Source: CAYYMX01 sp964473045 (GTDB taxonomy: Bacteria; Pseudomonadota; Alphaproteobacteria; Methylaequorales; Methylaequoraceae). From it: a stretch of 30,187 nucleotides of DNA. Under the pieces are notes generated by a model. It was not told where the DNA came from, did no database searches, and saw only the letters and a program-made list of their open reading frames with translations. The translations under genes and the position numbers were made by a program. Positions 8,061 to 15,407 of this stretch are shown here, piece after piece (within the stretch, counting starts at the first letter, position 1; each line of letters begins with the position of its first letter). The stretch lies in assembly GCA_964473045.1 (NCBI GenBank), contig CAYYMX010000008.1:1-30187 (forward strand), read 5' to 3'.

Positions 8061-9060
8061 TCTTAGTTTTGGGTGTTTTAAGAAAATATTTTTTACCAAT
8101 ACCTTGAGCTTTTTCAAATTTCTCATAATTAGAAACTATCTTAGAGACTAAAGAGTTTCTTACAACATCCTTATCCTGAAATTCTATAAATCCAATTTGC
8201 TCAATGTTTCTAAGAATATTGATTGATTCCCTTAATCCTGATTTTGTTCCAGATGGCAAGTCTACCTGAGAAAGATCACCATTTATAATCATCTTTGAAT
8301 TTTCCCCTAATCTTGTTAAAAACATTTTCATTTGTATAGGAGTGGTATTTTGAGATTCATCTAGAATTATAAACGAGTTGGTCAGAGTTCTTCCTCTCAT
8401 AAACGCTAATGGGGCAATTTCTATATAACCAGATTCAATTTTTTTCAAGACTTCTGAAAAAGAAAGCATATCGTTCAAAGCATCGTAAATTGGTCTCAAG
8501 TACGGATCTATTTTCTCTTTTAGATCTCCAGGTAAGAACCCTAATCTCTCTCCTGCCTCAACAGCAGGTCTTGAAAGAATAATTTTATCAATCTGACCAG
8601 ACTTCAGCATTGAAACAGCAAATGCAACCGCTAAATAAGTTTTGCCTGTACCTGCTGGACCACAACAAAAGACCATTTGTTTTTTTTTGACTAACTCAAA
8701 ATATTCTGCTTGTTTTTTGGATCTAGGTTTAATAACTTTTCTGCCAGCAGAAATATTCACAGAACCAATATTCTCATGCTCAACTTTAGATTTTTTCATT
8801 AAAGGTTTTTTTAAAATATTTATTGTTCCAATTATTTCACCAGTGTCAATAAAGATATTGTTAGCTGCTCGATCATAAAGAATATTTAAAACTTCTATAG
8901 CTAAGTTTACATCCTTTATGCTTCCAAATATTTTGAGAAAATTTCCTCTTGGAATTATTGAAATCTTCAAATTTTCTTCTAGAACTNNNNNNNNNNCACC
9001 ATAAACTAGGGGCAATATCAAGTTATCCTCAAAAGCCATTGTTCTGGAAAAAGTATCCAT
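8053..9060 (-). CDS. phoH: PhoH-like ATPase (PhoL/YbeZ type), interrupted by an assembly gap
   Basis: PhoH-family proteins are cytosolic ATPases with RNA-helicase-like signatures that work with YbeY. Walker A is GPAGTGKT (about residues 134-141 from this start) and Walker B is FIILDESQNTTP. The N-terminal FEDN-LILPLVYG block is typical. Ten Ns at 8987-8996 fall just after YG and keep the frame open. The frame could start at a TTG (9079-9081), but the ATG at 9058-9060 is preferred, and a second ATG at 9037-9039 (MAFEDN) is also possible. The gene lies 28 bases after miaB and overlaps ybeY by 8 bases. Despite its name, nothing here shows phosphate control. Confidence 0.94.
   Translation of the reverse strand: MDTFSRTMAFEDNLILPLVYGXXXXVLEENLKISIIPRGNFLKIFGSIKDVNLAIEVLNILYDRAANNIFIDTGEIIGTINILKKPLMKKSKVEHENIGSVNISAGRKVIKPRSKKQAEYFELVKKKQMVFCCGPAGTGKTYLAVAFAVSMLKSGQIDKIILSRPAVEAGERLGFLPGDLKEKIDPYLRPIYDALNDMLSFSEVLKKIESGYIEIAPLAFMRGRTLTNSFIILDESQNTTPIQMKMFLTRLGENSKMIINGDLSQVDLPSGTKSGLRESINILRNIEQIGFIEFQDKDVVRNSLVSKIVSNYEKFEKAQGIGKKYFLKTPKTKND
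8987..8996. other. Assembly gap (10 N)
   Basis: A run of exactly ten N bases lies in the N-terminal part of phoH. A fixed round number is typical of a scaffolding placeholder, so the true distance may differ. Confidence 0.98.
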
Positions 9061-9088
9061 TTTTTTTTTAGTTTTTTTCAATCTAAGC

Positions 9089-10420
9089 CTAACATGCTAA
9101 TTTTCCATGAAAAGAAAAAGAGGTCAATTTTTCAATCTTTATTTTTAATAATCTTCCTGTTAGATTTTTAGGTGAAAAAAAATGTACTGGTTGCAAATAC
9201 TCAGTTCGACCAACAAATTGATTTGTTTTTTTTCCCTTCCCAGAAACCAATATTTCTACTGTTTTGTCTATAAATTTATTATTAAACATTTTTTGCTGCT
9301 CCAATAACTCATCTTGAATCTTTTTTAATCGAATATCAGCTTTTTTTTCATCTGAAAGTTTAAACTTTAGAGAAGCTGGGGTTCCTGGCCTAGGGGAATA
9401 TTTAAATGAATATGAACTTGCAAATCTTATTTTTTTTATAATATCAAGCGTTTGCTCAAAATCATCTTCTGTTTCTCCTGGATAACCAATAATAAAGTCA
9501 GAAGAAAAAGCAATTTTAGGAGTGAGACTTCTTATAGTATTTATAAGATTTATATAATCATCTCTTGTATGTTTTCTATTCATAAGTTTCAGAATTTTAT
9601 CAGAGCCGGATTGGATTGGGAGGTGCATGAAAGGCATAAGTTTAAAATTTTTTTTGTGCTCATCTATTAAATCTAGATTAATATCATTTGGATGTGAAGT
9701 GAGGTATCTAATTCTTTTTAAGCCATTAATCTTTGACAATATACTGCACAATTTATCTAAGCTAATTTTCCTTTCTACAGATTTTTCAAATATTGCTGAC
9801 TTATATGAACTGACATTTTGTCCCAACAAAGTAATTTCTTTAGCACCATTTTTAACTAAATTTGAAACTTCTGCAAAAATATCTTCTACTGGTCTAGAAA
9901 ACTCGGCACCTCTAGTGTAGGGAACAACGCAAAAAGAACAAAATTTATCACAACCTTCCTGAATTGTTACAGACCTGCTAACTCCCTTTGCAAAAGAATA
10001 AGGAAAGGACTCAAACTTTGACTCAGTTAAAAAGTCAGTGAATTTTTTCTTTTCTGTTTTTCTTTTTAAAATCTTTGGTAAAACATGAAAATTCTGCGGA
10101 CCCAGAACATAATCAACAGATTTATTCCTCCTTAGAATCTCATCTCCTTCAGCTTGCGCAACACATCCAGTTACGATTATTTTCATTTCATCACCAGATT
10201 TTTTTTTGTTTTCTTTAAAAACAGAAAGTCTGCCTAAATCCGAATATAATTTTTCAGAAGCCTTTTCTCTTATATGGCATGTGTTCAATATAGCAATATT
10301 AGAAGTTTCGAAATTAAAGGTTTGTTTATAGCCATTAAATTCTAGTAACTCATTAAGCTTCTCTGAATCATAAACATTCATTTGACAACCATAAGTCTTG
10401 ATGAAAAATGTACCCGGCAT
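9089..10420 (-). CDS. miaB: tRNA-2-methylthio-N6-dimethylallyladenosine synthase
   Basis: MiaB is a radical-SAM methylthiotransferase that converts i6A37 to ms2i6A37 in tRNAs reading UNN codons. The 443-residue protein shows the three domains in order. The N-terminal MTTase domain has the cluster cysteines Cys12 (KTYGCQMN), Cys48 (NTCHIREKA) and Cys86 (VTGCVAQ). The radical-SAM core has Cys157, Cys161 and Cys164 (GCDKFCSFCVVPYTRG). A C-terminal TRAM domain follows (about 375-440). All six iron-sulfur ligands are present. It needs SAM (metK) and iron-sulfur clusters (nfu), both encoded in this window. The start is the ATG at 10418-10420, after a 41-base gap from plsC. Confidence 0.97.
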   Translation of the reverse strand: MPGTFFIKTYGCQMNVYDSEKLNELLEFNGYKQTFNFETSNIAILNTCHIREKASEKLYSDLGRLSVFKENKKKSGDEMKIIVTGCVAQAEGDEILRRNKSVDYVLGPQNFHVLPKILKRKTEKKKFTDFLTESKFESFPYSFAKGVSRSVTIQEGCDKFCSFCVVPYTRGAEFSRPVEDIFAEVSNLVKNGAKEITLLGQNVSSYKSAIFEKSVERKISLDKLCSILSKINGLKRIRYLTSHPNDINLDLIDEHKKNFKLMPFMHLPIQSGSDKILKLMNRKHTRDDYINLINTIRSLTPKIAFSSDFIIGYPGETEDDFEQTLDIIKKIRFASSYSFKYSPRPGTPASLKFKLSDEKKADIRLKKIQDELLEQQKMFNNKFIDKTVEILVSGKGKKTNQFVGRTEYLQPVHFFSPKNLTGRLLKIKIEKLTSFSFHGKLAC

Positions 10421-10461
10421 AATTACTCAAAAAATTAAAGAATTAAATATTTTTTCTTAGA

Positions 10462-11280
10462 TTACAAGTATTTAAATTGATAAAGGTTTATTTTATTCTC
10501 AGCTTCAACCGAACTATAGTCGTTTTGCACTTGTTCAGATATGCAGTCAAACGAATATTTACATGCTTGCTTTCTATCTTTAAAACTTGAGAATTTCCTT
10601 GCCTTATGAAAGTTTATCCTTACCTCACTTACTCCCAATCCTAGAAACTTCCACGCATGTGGGATTAAATCCATGGCCCCAAACCAGGCAAAAAATGGTC
10701 TAAAATTCTTATCAACAGGAACTCCATCAAGCTTCCTGTAAGTCAATGAAATTGGTTGAATACTCCAGTTTTCACTTTTTTGGGCATCAACAATACCAAA
10801 TAATGCACTTTTAAACGGTAGAACACGTGTGCCATCGCTAGAAGTTCCTTCTGGGAATAAAATTATATTAAATCCTTTTTCTAAATTACTATTAAGAACG
10901 TTTATTTGGTCAAATGCCTTTAAGGATCCTTTTCTATCAACAAAAATAGTTCTACCGAGTTCACACAATTTATTAATTAATGGCCAACTCTTAATTTCTG
11001 ACTTTGCAACAAATAGTCCATCTAATAAGGAGCCAAGCAAAAAAATATCTAAATATGAAACATGATTCGATACATATAAAACCTTATTATTCTTTTTTTT
11101 TCCTTTTTGGCTAATTCTTATTCCAAAGATCTTAACTAAACCTTTAAAAAATAGCCTATAAAAAAAAAAAAATTTTTCCTTTGAGAAGAAAAAGAAAATA
11201 AAATTCAATGGAAGACAGAATAGGGCCCAAAAAAACAAAGGTAAAATTCTAAAAAAAGATAAAATAGGAGAATAAAGCAT
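10462..11280 (-). CDS. plsC: 1-acyl-sn-glycerol-3-phosphate acyltransferase family (PlsC/OlsA)
   Basis: This membrane acyltransferase transfers a fatty acyl chain to a hydroxyl on a lyso-lipid. The usual product is phosphatidic acid. OlsA members instead acylate lyso-ornithine lipid. The 272-residue protein has hydrophobic N-terminal segments (about 5-33 and 36-55), the NHxxxxD motif (His73, Asp78) and LFPEGTSSDG (about 141-150). One base separates its ATG from the stop of the OlsB-like gene upstream, so the two are almost certainly cotranscribed, which raises the OlsA possibility. In other alphaproteobacteria a plsC also occurs here next to fur and miaB, so general phospholipid synthesis is equally possible. 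A 14-A tract (plus strand 11160-11173) lies in the N-terminal coding part. Confidence 0.9.
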   Translation of the reverse strand: MLYSPILSFFRILPLFFWALFCLPLNFIFFFFSKEKFFFFYRLFFKGLVKIFGIRISQKGKKKNNKVLYVSNHVSYLDIFLLGSLLDGLFVAKSEIKSWPLINKLCELGRTIFVDRKGSLKAFDQINVLNSNLEKGFNIILFPEGTSSDGTRVLPFKSALFGIVDAQKSENWSIQPISLTYRKLDGVPVDKNFRPFFAWFGAMDLIPHAWKFLGLGVSEVRINFHKARKFSSFKDRKQACKYSFDCISEQVQNDYSSVEAENKINLYQFKYL

Positions 11281-11281
11281 T

Positions 11282-12196
11282 TCAGTTAACTTTGTGAAAA
11301 GAAAGTTGTGAATACTTTTTCATTATATTTGTTGATTTTAAAATTATTAGGACATCGGTCGTATCAAATACTTTATCAACTACAGCACCTTGGCCAATCC
11401 ATGCTCCAGCACGAATATAAGCTTTAATTAAAGGTGGTAAGTTTCTGAACTCTTCTTCATTATTTATTCTATCAGAATCCATAATTTTGTAATCAGCTTT
11501 AATTGAATCATGTGGAATTGTATTATAAATCTTTGGTGCCAAATGATTATTGTGAAGATAGGATAATTGCTTGATAAATCTAGCATAATGACACGATGGG
11601 AAGCTTGCACAACCAAAAATTAGGTCTACATTGTTTTCAAAGATATAAGTTGCCAACCCTTTCCAAAGTAACTTAATAATTCTGCCATCCCTATAATCTT
11701 TGTGGACGCAAGATCTACCAGCTTCTAAAATTGATATATTTTTTTTCTTGTGAAATGTTTCTATATTAAATTCACTTTCAGTATAAAACTTTCTATAACC
11801 AGTATTTCTTGGTTTAAATAACAATCTATAGGTTCCTACAACGTAACTGTCAGAGACTGATTTATCAATAACAACTAAATGCTCGCACTCTTTGTCAAAT
11901 TCATCTGTATCTTTTTTTTCGCAATCTTTTGTTTCTCCAAAAAAACTTTTATACCTTAATTCCTGAACATTTTGTAATAATGGGTGCGGTGCTTTAATAG
12001 TTGTTAAAAAAAAGTTTTTAAAAGTAAGCTCTATCTTCTTACTTTCTTTCTTAACAAAAAAATTATTTTTTTCTGAAATTTTTTTAATATAAATTACATT
12101 TCTTGCTACATATGTTGCTTTCGACAAGATTGATCTTATTTTCTCAAACCTAAAGTTATTTAAATAGTTATTTGTTTTTTTTAATTGGAATAGCAT
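11282..12196 (-). CDS. olsB: OlsB-type GNAT acyltransferase (probable L-ornithine N-alpha-acyltransferase)
   Basis: OlsB uses acyl-ACP to acylate ornithine, the first step in ornithine lipid synthesis; OlsA then adds a second acyl chain. The 304-residue protein has the family core: ELRYKSFF near residue 83, YVVGTYRLL, ILEAGRSCVHKDYRDG (the most diagnostic segment) and LIFGCASFPSCHY. The C-terminal segment PPLIKAYIRAGAWIGQGAVVD is also typical. The only in-frame ATG near the start (12194-12196) overlaps the end of fur by 29 bases. It is followed after one base by the plsC/olsA-like gene. The family also contains proteins annotated as hemolysin-like N-acyltransferases, so ornithine as substrate is an inference from sequence type and the acyltransferase partner. 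Confidence 0.8.
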   Translation of the reverse strand: MLFQLKKTNNYLNNFRFEKIRSILSKATYVARNVIYIKKISEKNNFFVKKESKKIELTFKNFFLTTIKAPHPLLQNVQELRYKSFFGETKDCEKKDTDEFDKECEHLVVIDKSVSDSYVVGTYRLLFKPRNTGYRKFYTESEFNIETFHKKKNISILEAGRSCVHKDYRDGRIIKLLWKGLATYIFENNVDLIFGCASFPSCHYARFIKQLSYLHNNHLAPKIYNTIPHDSIKADYKIMDSDRINNEEEFRNLPPLIKAYIRAGAWIGQGAVVDKVFDTTDVLIILKSTNIMKKYSQLSFHKVN

Positions 12197-12581
12197 ATAA
12201 CTCTAACCTATAATCTACTAGTTTGTAACCCAGTTCTTGTGCCATTTGTTTTTGCATAGCATCAATAAATGTGTTTCTGAATTCTTTTACCTTTCCATTT
12301 TGTATATCTATTAGATGATGATGATCTTCTTCTCTGACAGTCTCATATCTGGAGCTGAATCCTTTAAATTCATGCTTTTCTAATAAATTATTTTCCACAA
12401 AAAATCTGATTGTCCTATAAACCGTAGCAATACCAATTCTTTTATCGATCATTACTGCTCTTTTAAAAACTGATTCTACGTCAGGATGGTCTTGAGACTC
12501 TGAAAGTACGCGGACTATTACTTTTCTTTGTTCAGTCATTTTAAGACCTAGTTGATTACATTTTTCTAATAATGACTCCAT
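12168..12581 (-). CDS. fur: Fur-family metal-responsive transcriptional regulator (Fur/Mur type)
   Basis: This is a DNA-binding metal sensor of the Fur family, 137 residues. It has an N-terminal winged helix (about 1-85, with IGIATVYRTIRFF as the recognition helix) and a C-terminal dimer/metal domain. Metal ligands are visible in EEDHHHLIDIQNGKVKEF (His87-His89). The CxxC pair of gamma-proteobacterial Fur is absent, as in alphaproteobacterial Fur/Mur proteins, which often sense manganese. Whether this one responds to Fe or Mn cannot be read from sequence. It follows a 174-base gap after rimI and so probably has its own promoter. A dyad lies right before its start codon. Its 3' end overlaps the OlsB-like gene by 29 bases. 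Confidence 0.93.
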   Translation of the reverse strand: MESLLEKCNQLGLKMTEQRKVIVRVLSESQDHPDVESVFKRAVMIDKRIGIATVYRTIRFFVENNLLEKHEFKGFSSRYETVREEDHHHLIDIQNGKVKEFRNTFIDAMQKQMAQELGYKLVDYRLELYAIPIKKNK

Positions 12582-12582
12582 A

Positions 12583-12603
12583 AGTTTACACTTTGTTTAA
12601 ACT
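12583..12603. promoter_or_regulatory. Near-perfect 9-bp dyad directly before the fur start codon (candidate operator)
   Basis: AGTTTACAC (12583-12591), a TTT spacer, and GTTTAAACT (12595-12603) form an inverted repeat with 8 of 9 positions matching. It ends one base from the fur ATG, where a bound regulator or a hairpin would block translation initiation. No classical Fur box is recognisable. The function is inferred from position only. Confidence 0.35.
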
Positions 12604-12648
12604 TTTATTAAATTTTTGTTGCACACCTAGTTTAAAATTTTCTAGTAC

Positions 12649-12654
12649 AGTATA
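12649..12654 (-). promoter_or_regulatory. Candidate -10 element for fur
   Basis: On the minus strand TATACT (12654-12649) matches the -10 consensus at 5 of 6 positions, about 68 bases before the fur ATG. No good -35 lies at 16-18 bases; TTGAGA lies 21 bases away. It is the best promoter-like site in the 174-base rimI-fur gap. Confidence 0.3.
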
Positions 12655-12755
12655 CCGCATATCAACGCAAATTTCTCTCAAAATGGAAAAAAAATTGTAG
12701 TCACTGCTAATTAGATTTTTCCAATGATCTACTTAAAAACAAACGTTGTCTTAAT

Positions 12756-13226
12756 CTAAACCTTTAATGACATTAACAGTGCATCATAAAACTGGGAGTT
12801 TAAGTAATAGTATTTTTCTCTTCTTCCAAAAATAAGAAAATTAAATCTAAGATATAAGTTAATTGCTGAAAAATTCTTTTCATTTACCTCTAGAATAATT
12901 TTTCTTAAAGATTCTTTTTTACAAAAAACAATTCCATCGTTTACAAATTTTGTTGCAATGCCCCTTTTTCTATAGTCAGGATGAACAAAGATTGAATAAA
13001 GCTCTAGGGAATCTCCTATCTTGGAAAAAATTGAAAACCCATTGATTTTTTCTTCTGAAAAACTCACGCGAGCAAAAGTTTTCTCCTTATTAATAATTTT
13101 TTTCAATTCATAGATTTCCCAAATATTTCTTCCTAAATCAGTTTTATATTTAGTTTGAAGAGTAAAAATCTCATTACAGTGATTTTCACCCATAGGTAAA
13201 AAATTAAGTTTTTTCATAGTATGCAT
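12756..13226 (-). CDS. rimI: Ribosomal-protein-alanine N-acetyltransferase RimI (GNAT)
   Basis: RimI acetylates the N-terminal alanine of ribosomal protein S18. The 156-residue protein shows the GNAT acetyl-CoA-binding motif in IFVHPDYRKRGIATKFV (the R-x-x-G-x-A core), followed by LEVNEKNFSAINLYLRFNFLIFGRREKYY, which is typical of RimI. It directly follows tsaB, the standard partner in bacteria. Two ATGs are possible: 13224-13226 (overlapping tsaB by 23 bases) and 13215-13217 (14 bases). The shorter form begins MKKLNFLPM, and neither has a clear ribosome-binding site. Assignment to RimI rather than another GNAT rests on the tsaB context. Confidence 0.88.
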   Translation of the reverse strand: MHTMKKLNFLPMGENHCNEIFTLQTKYKTDLGRNIWEIYELKKIINKEKTFARVSFSEEKINGFSIFSKIGDSLELYSIFVHPDYRKRGIATKFVNDGIVFCKKESLRKIILEVNEKNFSAINLYLRFNFLIFGRREKYYYLNSQFYDALLMSLKV

Positions 13227-13851
13227 TATGGTAGAAAATTTCTAAATCAGTTTTTCCTAACCCAGCAAAACATGCTTCTGCAAGGGTTATTGCACTTACA
13301 TCAAAAAATTTAAAATCTCTTTTCTTTATATTTTTCAAAATACCAAAGTTCTTTTTGGAATCTGAAACCAATATTAAATTCTCATGTTTTGACCTTAGTG
13401 TTATGAAGTAATCACTAAGGTTGGTATTATTCCCAAAAAATATTTTTGATTTAAAATCAACTTTTTTTGTAGATAAATCATAAAATTGGTAAAAAAATCT
13501 TCCACTTGATGATTTAGTAAACATCAGAATTTTTTTTTTTTTTTTTAAAAAATTGTAAAAAAATAAATAAAATTTATTTATCGAATAAACTTCTGATCTT
13601 AAAACAAGTGCTAATCCTTGAGCTATCGCTTTAATACTTCTAAGACCTGTAAAACTTCCAGGTCCTGAATAAATAAATATTTTTTTTAAATTTTGGGAAT
13701 TTTTTTCTTTCAAAATTTTTTTTAACAATAAGAAAAACAATTCTGATTTGTTTTCTCCAATTTTAGTTGAGAAAGATCTTAGTAAATTAAAATGTTCATA
13801 CAAAGCAACAGAAATTCTTTGACTTGAAGAAAAAAGGGATAGTGATAACAT
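13204..13851 (-). CDS. tsaB: tRNA threonylcarbamoyladenosine biosynthesis protein TsaB
   Basis: TsaB is the scaffold partner of TsaD in making t6A37, a near-universal tRNA modification. The 215-residue protein has the signature GPGSFTGLR at residues 63-71 inside an ASKHA-type fold, and the usual length. It leads the minus-strand run tsaB-rimI-fur. The coding sequence contains a run of 17 A (plus-strand T, 13530-13546), read as a lysine string near residue 105, with the frame intact on both sides. Its ATG (13849-13851) is only 16 bases from the divergent ddpX start, so its promoter must lie within the ddpX coding region or very close to it. Confidence 0.93.
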   Translation of the reverse strand: MLSLSLFSSSQRISVALYEHFNLLRSFSTKIGENKSELFFLLLKKILKEKNSQNLKKIFIYSGPGSFTGLRSIKAIAQGLALVLRSEVYSINKFYLFFYNFLKKKKKILMFTKSSSGRFFYQFYDLSTKKVDFKSKIFFGNNTNLSDYFITLRSKHENLILVSDSKKNFGILKNIKKRDFKFFDVSAITLAEACFAGLGKTDLEIFYHNAYYEKT

Positions 13852-13867
13852 AATTTTAGTTCATACA

Positions 13868-14404
13868 ATGAATAAAAACCTTCTTAAAGTAAATAAAAAT
13901 AATCTGGATGTTTTTATAGATTTAAAATACGCATCAAATGATAATGTAACTAAAAAAAAAATATATCTTTCAAAAAACTGTTTTATTCATAAAATAGCAT
14001 ATGAACATCTTTGTCTGGCAGTTGAAATAGCAAAAAAAATTGGGTTTAGAATAAAAATTTTTGACGCATATAGACCAGTTTATGTCCAAAAAAAACTCTG
14101 GGAATTTTTGCCAGATCCCAGATTTATCGTTCCACCTATAAAGGGTTCTCCCCATTCAAGAGGAGTAGCAATAGACTTAACTTTAGTGGATTTAAATGAA
14201 AATGAATTAGATATGGGTACCGGGTTTGATGAATTTAGCAGATTATCCTTTCATGGGTGTTTAGAAATCTCAGATGTTGCCTATAGAAATAGAAGTCTAT
14301 TATTAGGAATTATGACTGCAGCAGGCTGGGATTTTTTTAGAAATGAATGGTGGCATTATCAGTTATTCAACTCAAAAACATACCCAATTATTGAAAATGT
14401 ATAG
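13868..14404 (+). CDS. ddpX: D-alanyl-D-alanine dipeptidase (VanX/DdpX type, peptidase M15)
   Basis: This zinc peptidase hydrolyses free D-Ala-D-Ala, a peptidoglycan building and breakdown product. The 178-residue protein has all family landmarks: FDAYRP with Arg69, SPHSRGVAIDLTLVD with zinc ligands His96 and Asp103, MGTGFDEFS (about 116-124), and EWWHYQL with catalytic Glu160 and zinc ligand His163. No signal peptide is visible, so it probably acts in the cytoplasm, recycling D-Ala rather than conferring glycopeptide resistance; no vanH/vanA partners are present. It overlaps the following deacetylase gene by 8 bases and forms a two-gene plus-strand unit set into minus-strand genes. Confidence 0.93.
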   Translation: MNKNLLKVNKNNLDVFIDLKYASNDNVTKKKIYLSKNCFIHKIAYEHLCLAVEIAKKIGFRIKIFDAYRPVYVQKKLWEFLPDPRFIVPPIKGSPHSRGVAIDLTLVDLNENELDMGTGFDEFSRLSFHGCLEISDVAYRNRSLLLGIMTAAGWDFFRNEWWHYQLFNSKTYPIIENV

Positions 14405-15407
14405 ATTAAGGTTTTTACAATCCATTTTATTACTTTTTATATTATTTTTTAGAAGTCTTTCTTTTTGTGAGGAAAGTTTTGCAACAGTTTTAATGTATCA
14501 TAGGTTTGATGAACCAAAATACCCATCAACTAATATTGATTCAAAAATATTTGAAGAGCAAATGAGTCTCTTAAAAAGTCAAAACTATAGTGTTCTTCCT
14601 TTATCTGAATTGGTATTATTTTTTGAACAAAAGAAAAGATTACCAGAAAAATCAATTTTTATAACAATGGATGATGGTTACAAAAGTATTTTCACAAAGG
14701 CCTATCCAATTATGAAAAAATTTAACTATCCTTTTAGTGTTTTTGTATCAACTGACTTCATTTCAAATAATTCAGAATCAAACTATATGACTTGGAAAAT
14801 GCTTAAAGAGCTATCTATAAACAATGTAGAAATACTTAATCATTCATCAAATCACAAAAGTTTTCTAGAATCTTCAGATGAAGAAATTTTAAATTCTATA
14901 ATCAAAGGAGAAAAAAATTTAAAAGAAAAGATAGGAAAATCTTTAAAAATTTTTTCTTTTCCATACGGTGATAGTAATTTAAAGATTGAAAGCCTTCTTG
15001 AAAGTCTAGGTTACAAGATTTCTTTTGCCCAACATTCAAGCCCAATTCATTTAACAGAAAACAAGCTAAGACTTCCTAGATTTTCCTTAAACAATGAGTA
15101 TGGAAACTTAAAGAGGTTTCGGACGATTGTAAAGGCTCAACCTCTTATGGCAGAAGATATTCTTCCTTTAGACACTAAATTGGACAAAAAGTTCCCTTTT
15201 CTGGAGTTTGAAACAAATTTTTCTCCAAAAAAAATTAATTGTTTTATAAATAAAAACGCTAAAATAAACAAAAAAATAGTAGGCGCCAAAAGAATTAGAT
15301 TGGAATTACTTCAGCTCGTAAGTAAAAAAAAATACAGAATTAATTGTACATACACTGAAAATACTTCTCTTTACTGGTTTGGCAAAGAGATTATATTTGA
15401 AAATTAG
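14397..15407 (+). CDS. Polysaccharide deacetylase (NodB domain, exported)
   Basis: NodB-type deacetylases remove N- or O-acetyl groups from glycans such as peptidoglycan or exopolysaccharide. From the ATG at 14397 the protein has 336 residues and starts with a signal-peptide-like stretch (about residues 1-25: charged MYRLR, hydrophobic ILLLFILFF, polar end). A frame open to 14343 would add 18 unrelated residues inside ddpX. The NodB motifs are present: ITMDDG (TFDDG-like, metal-binding Asp), NHSSNHKSF (HxxxH metal ligands) and FSFPYGD. After the domain comes a conserved-looking tail (about 260-336) with INCF and RINCTYTENTSLYWFGKE. The stop codon interlocks with that of the convergent Bax gene. 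The exact substrate is unknown. Confidence 0.87.
   Translation: MYRLRFLQSILLLFILFFRSLSFCEESFATVLMYHRFDEPKYPSTNIDSKIFEEQMSLLKSQNYSVLPLSELVLFFEQKKRLPEKSIFITMDDGYKSIFTKAYPIMKKFNYPFSVFVSTDFISNNSESNYMTWKMLKELSINNVEILNHSSNHKSFLESSDEEILNSIIKGEKNLKEKIGKSLKIFSFPYGDSNLKIESLLESLGYKISFAQHSSPIHLTENKLRLPRFSLNNEYGNLKRFRTIVKAQPLMAEDILPLDTKLDKKFPFLEFETNFSPKKINCFINKNAKINKKIVGAKRIRLELLQLVSKKKYRINCTYTENTSLYWFGKEIIFEN

Noticed and set aside
13868..14404. Vancomycin resistance role for the VanX-type dipeptidase
   Set aside because: No vanH, vanA ligase or VanRS pair is nearby, the organism appears Gram-negative, and DdpX-type recycling explains the gene.
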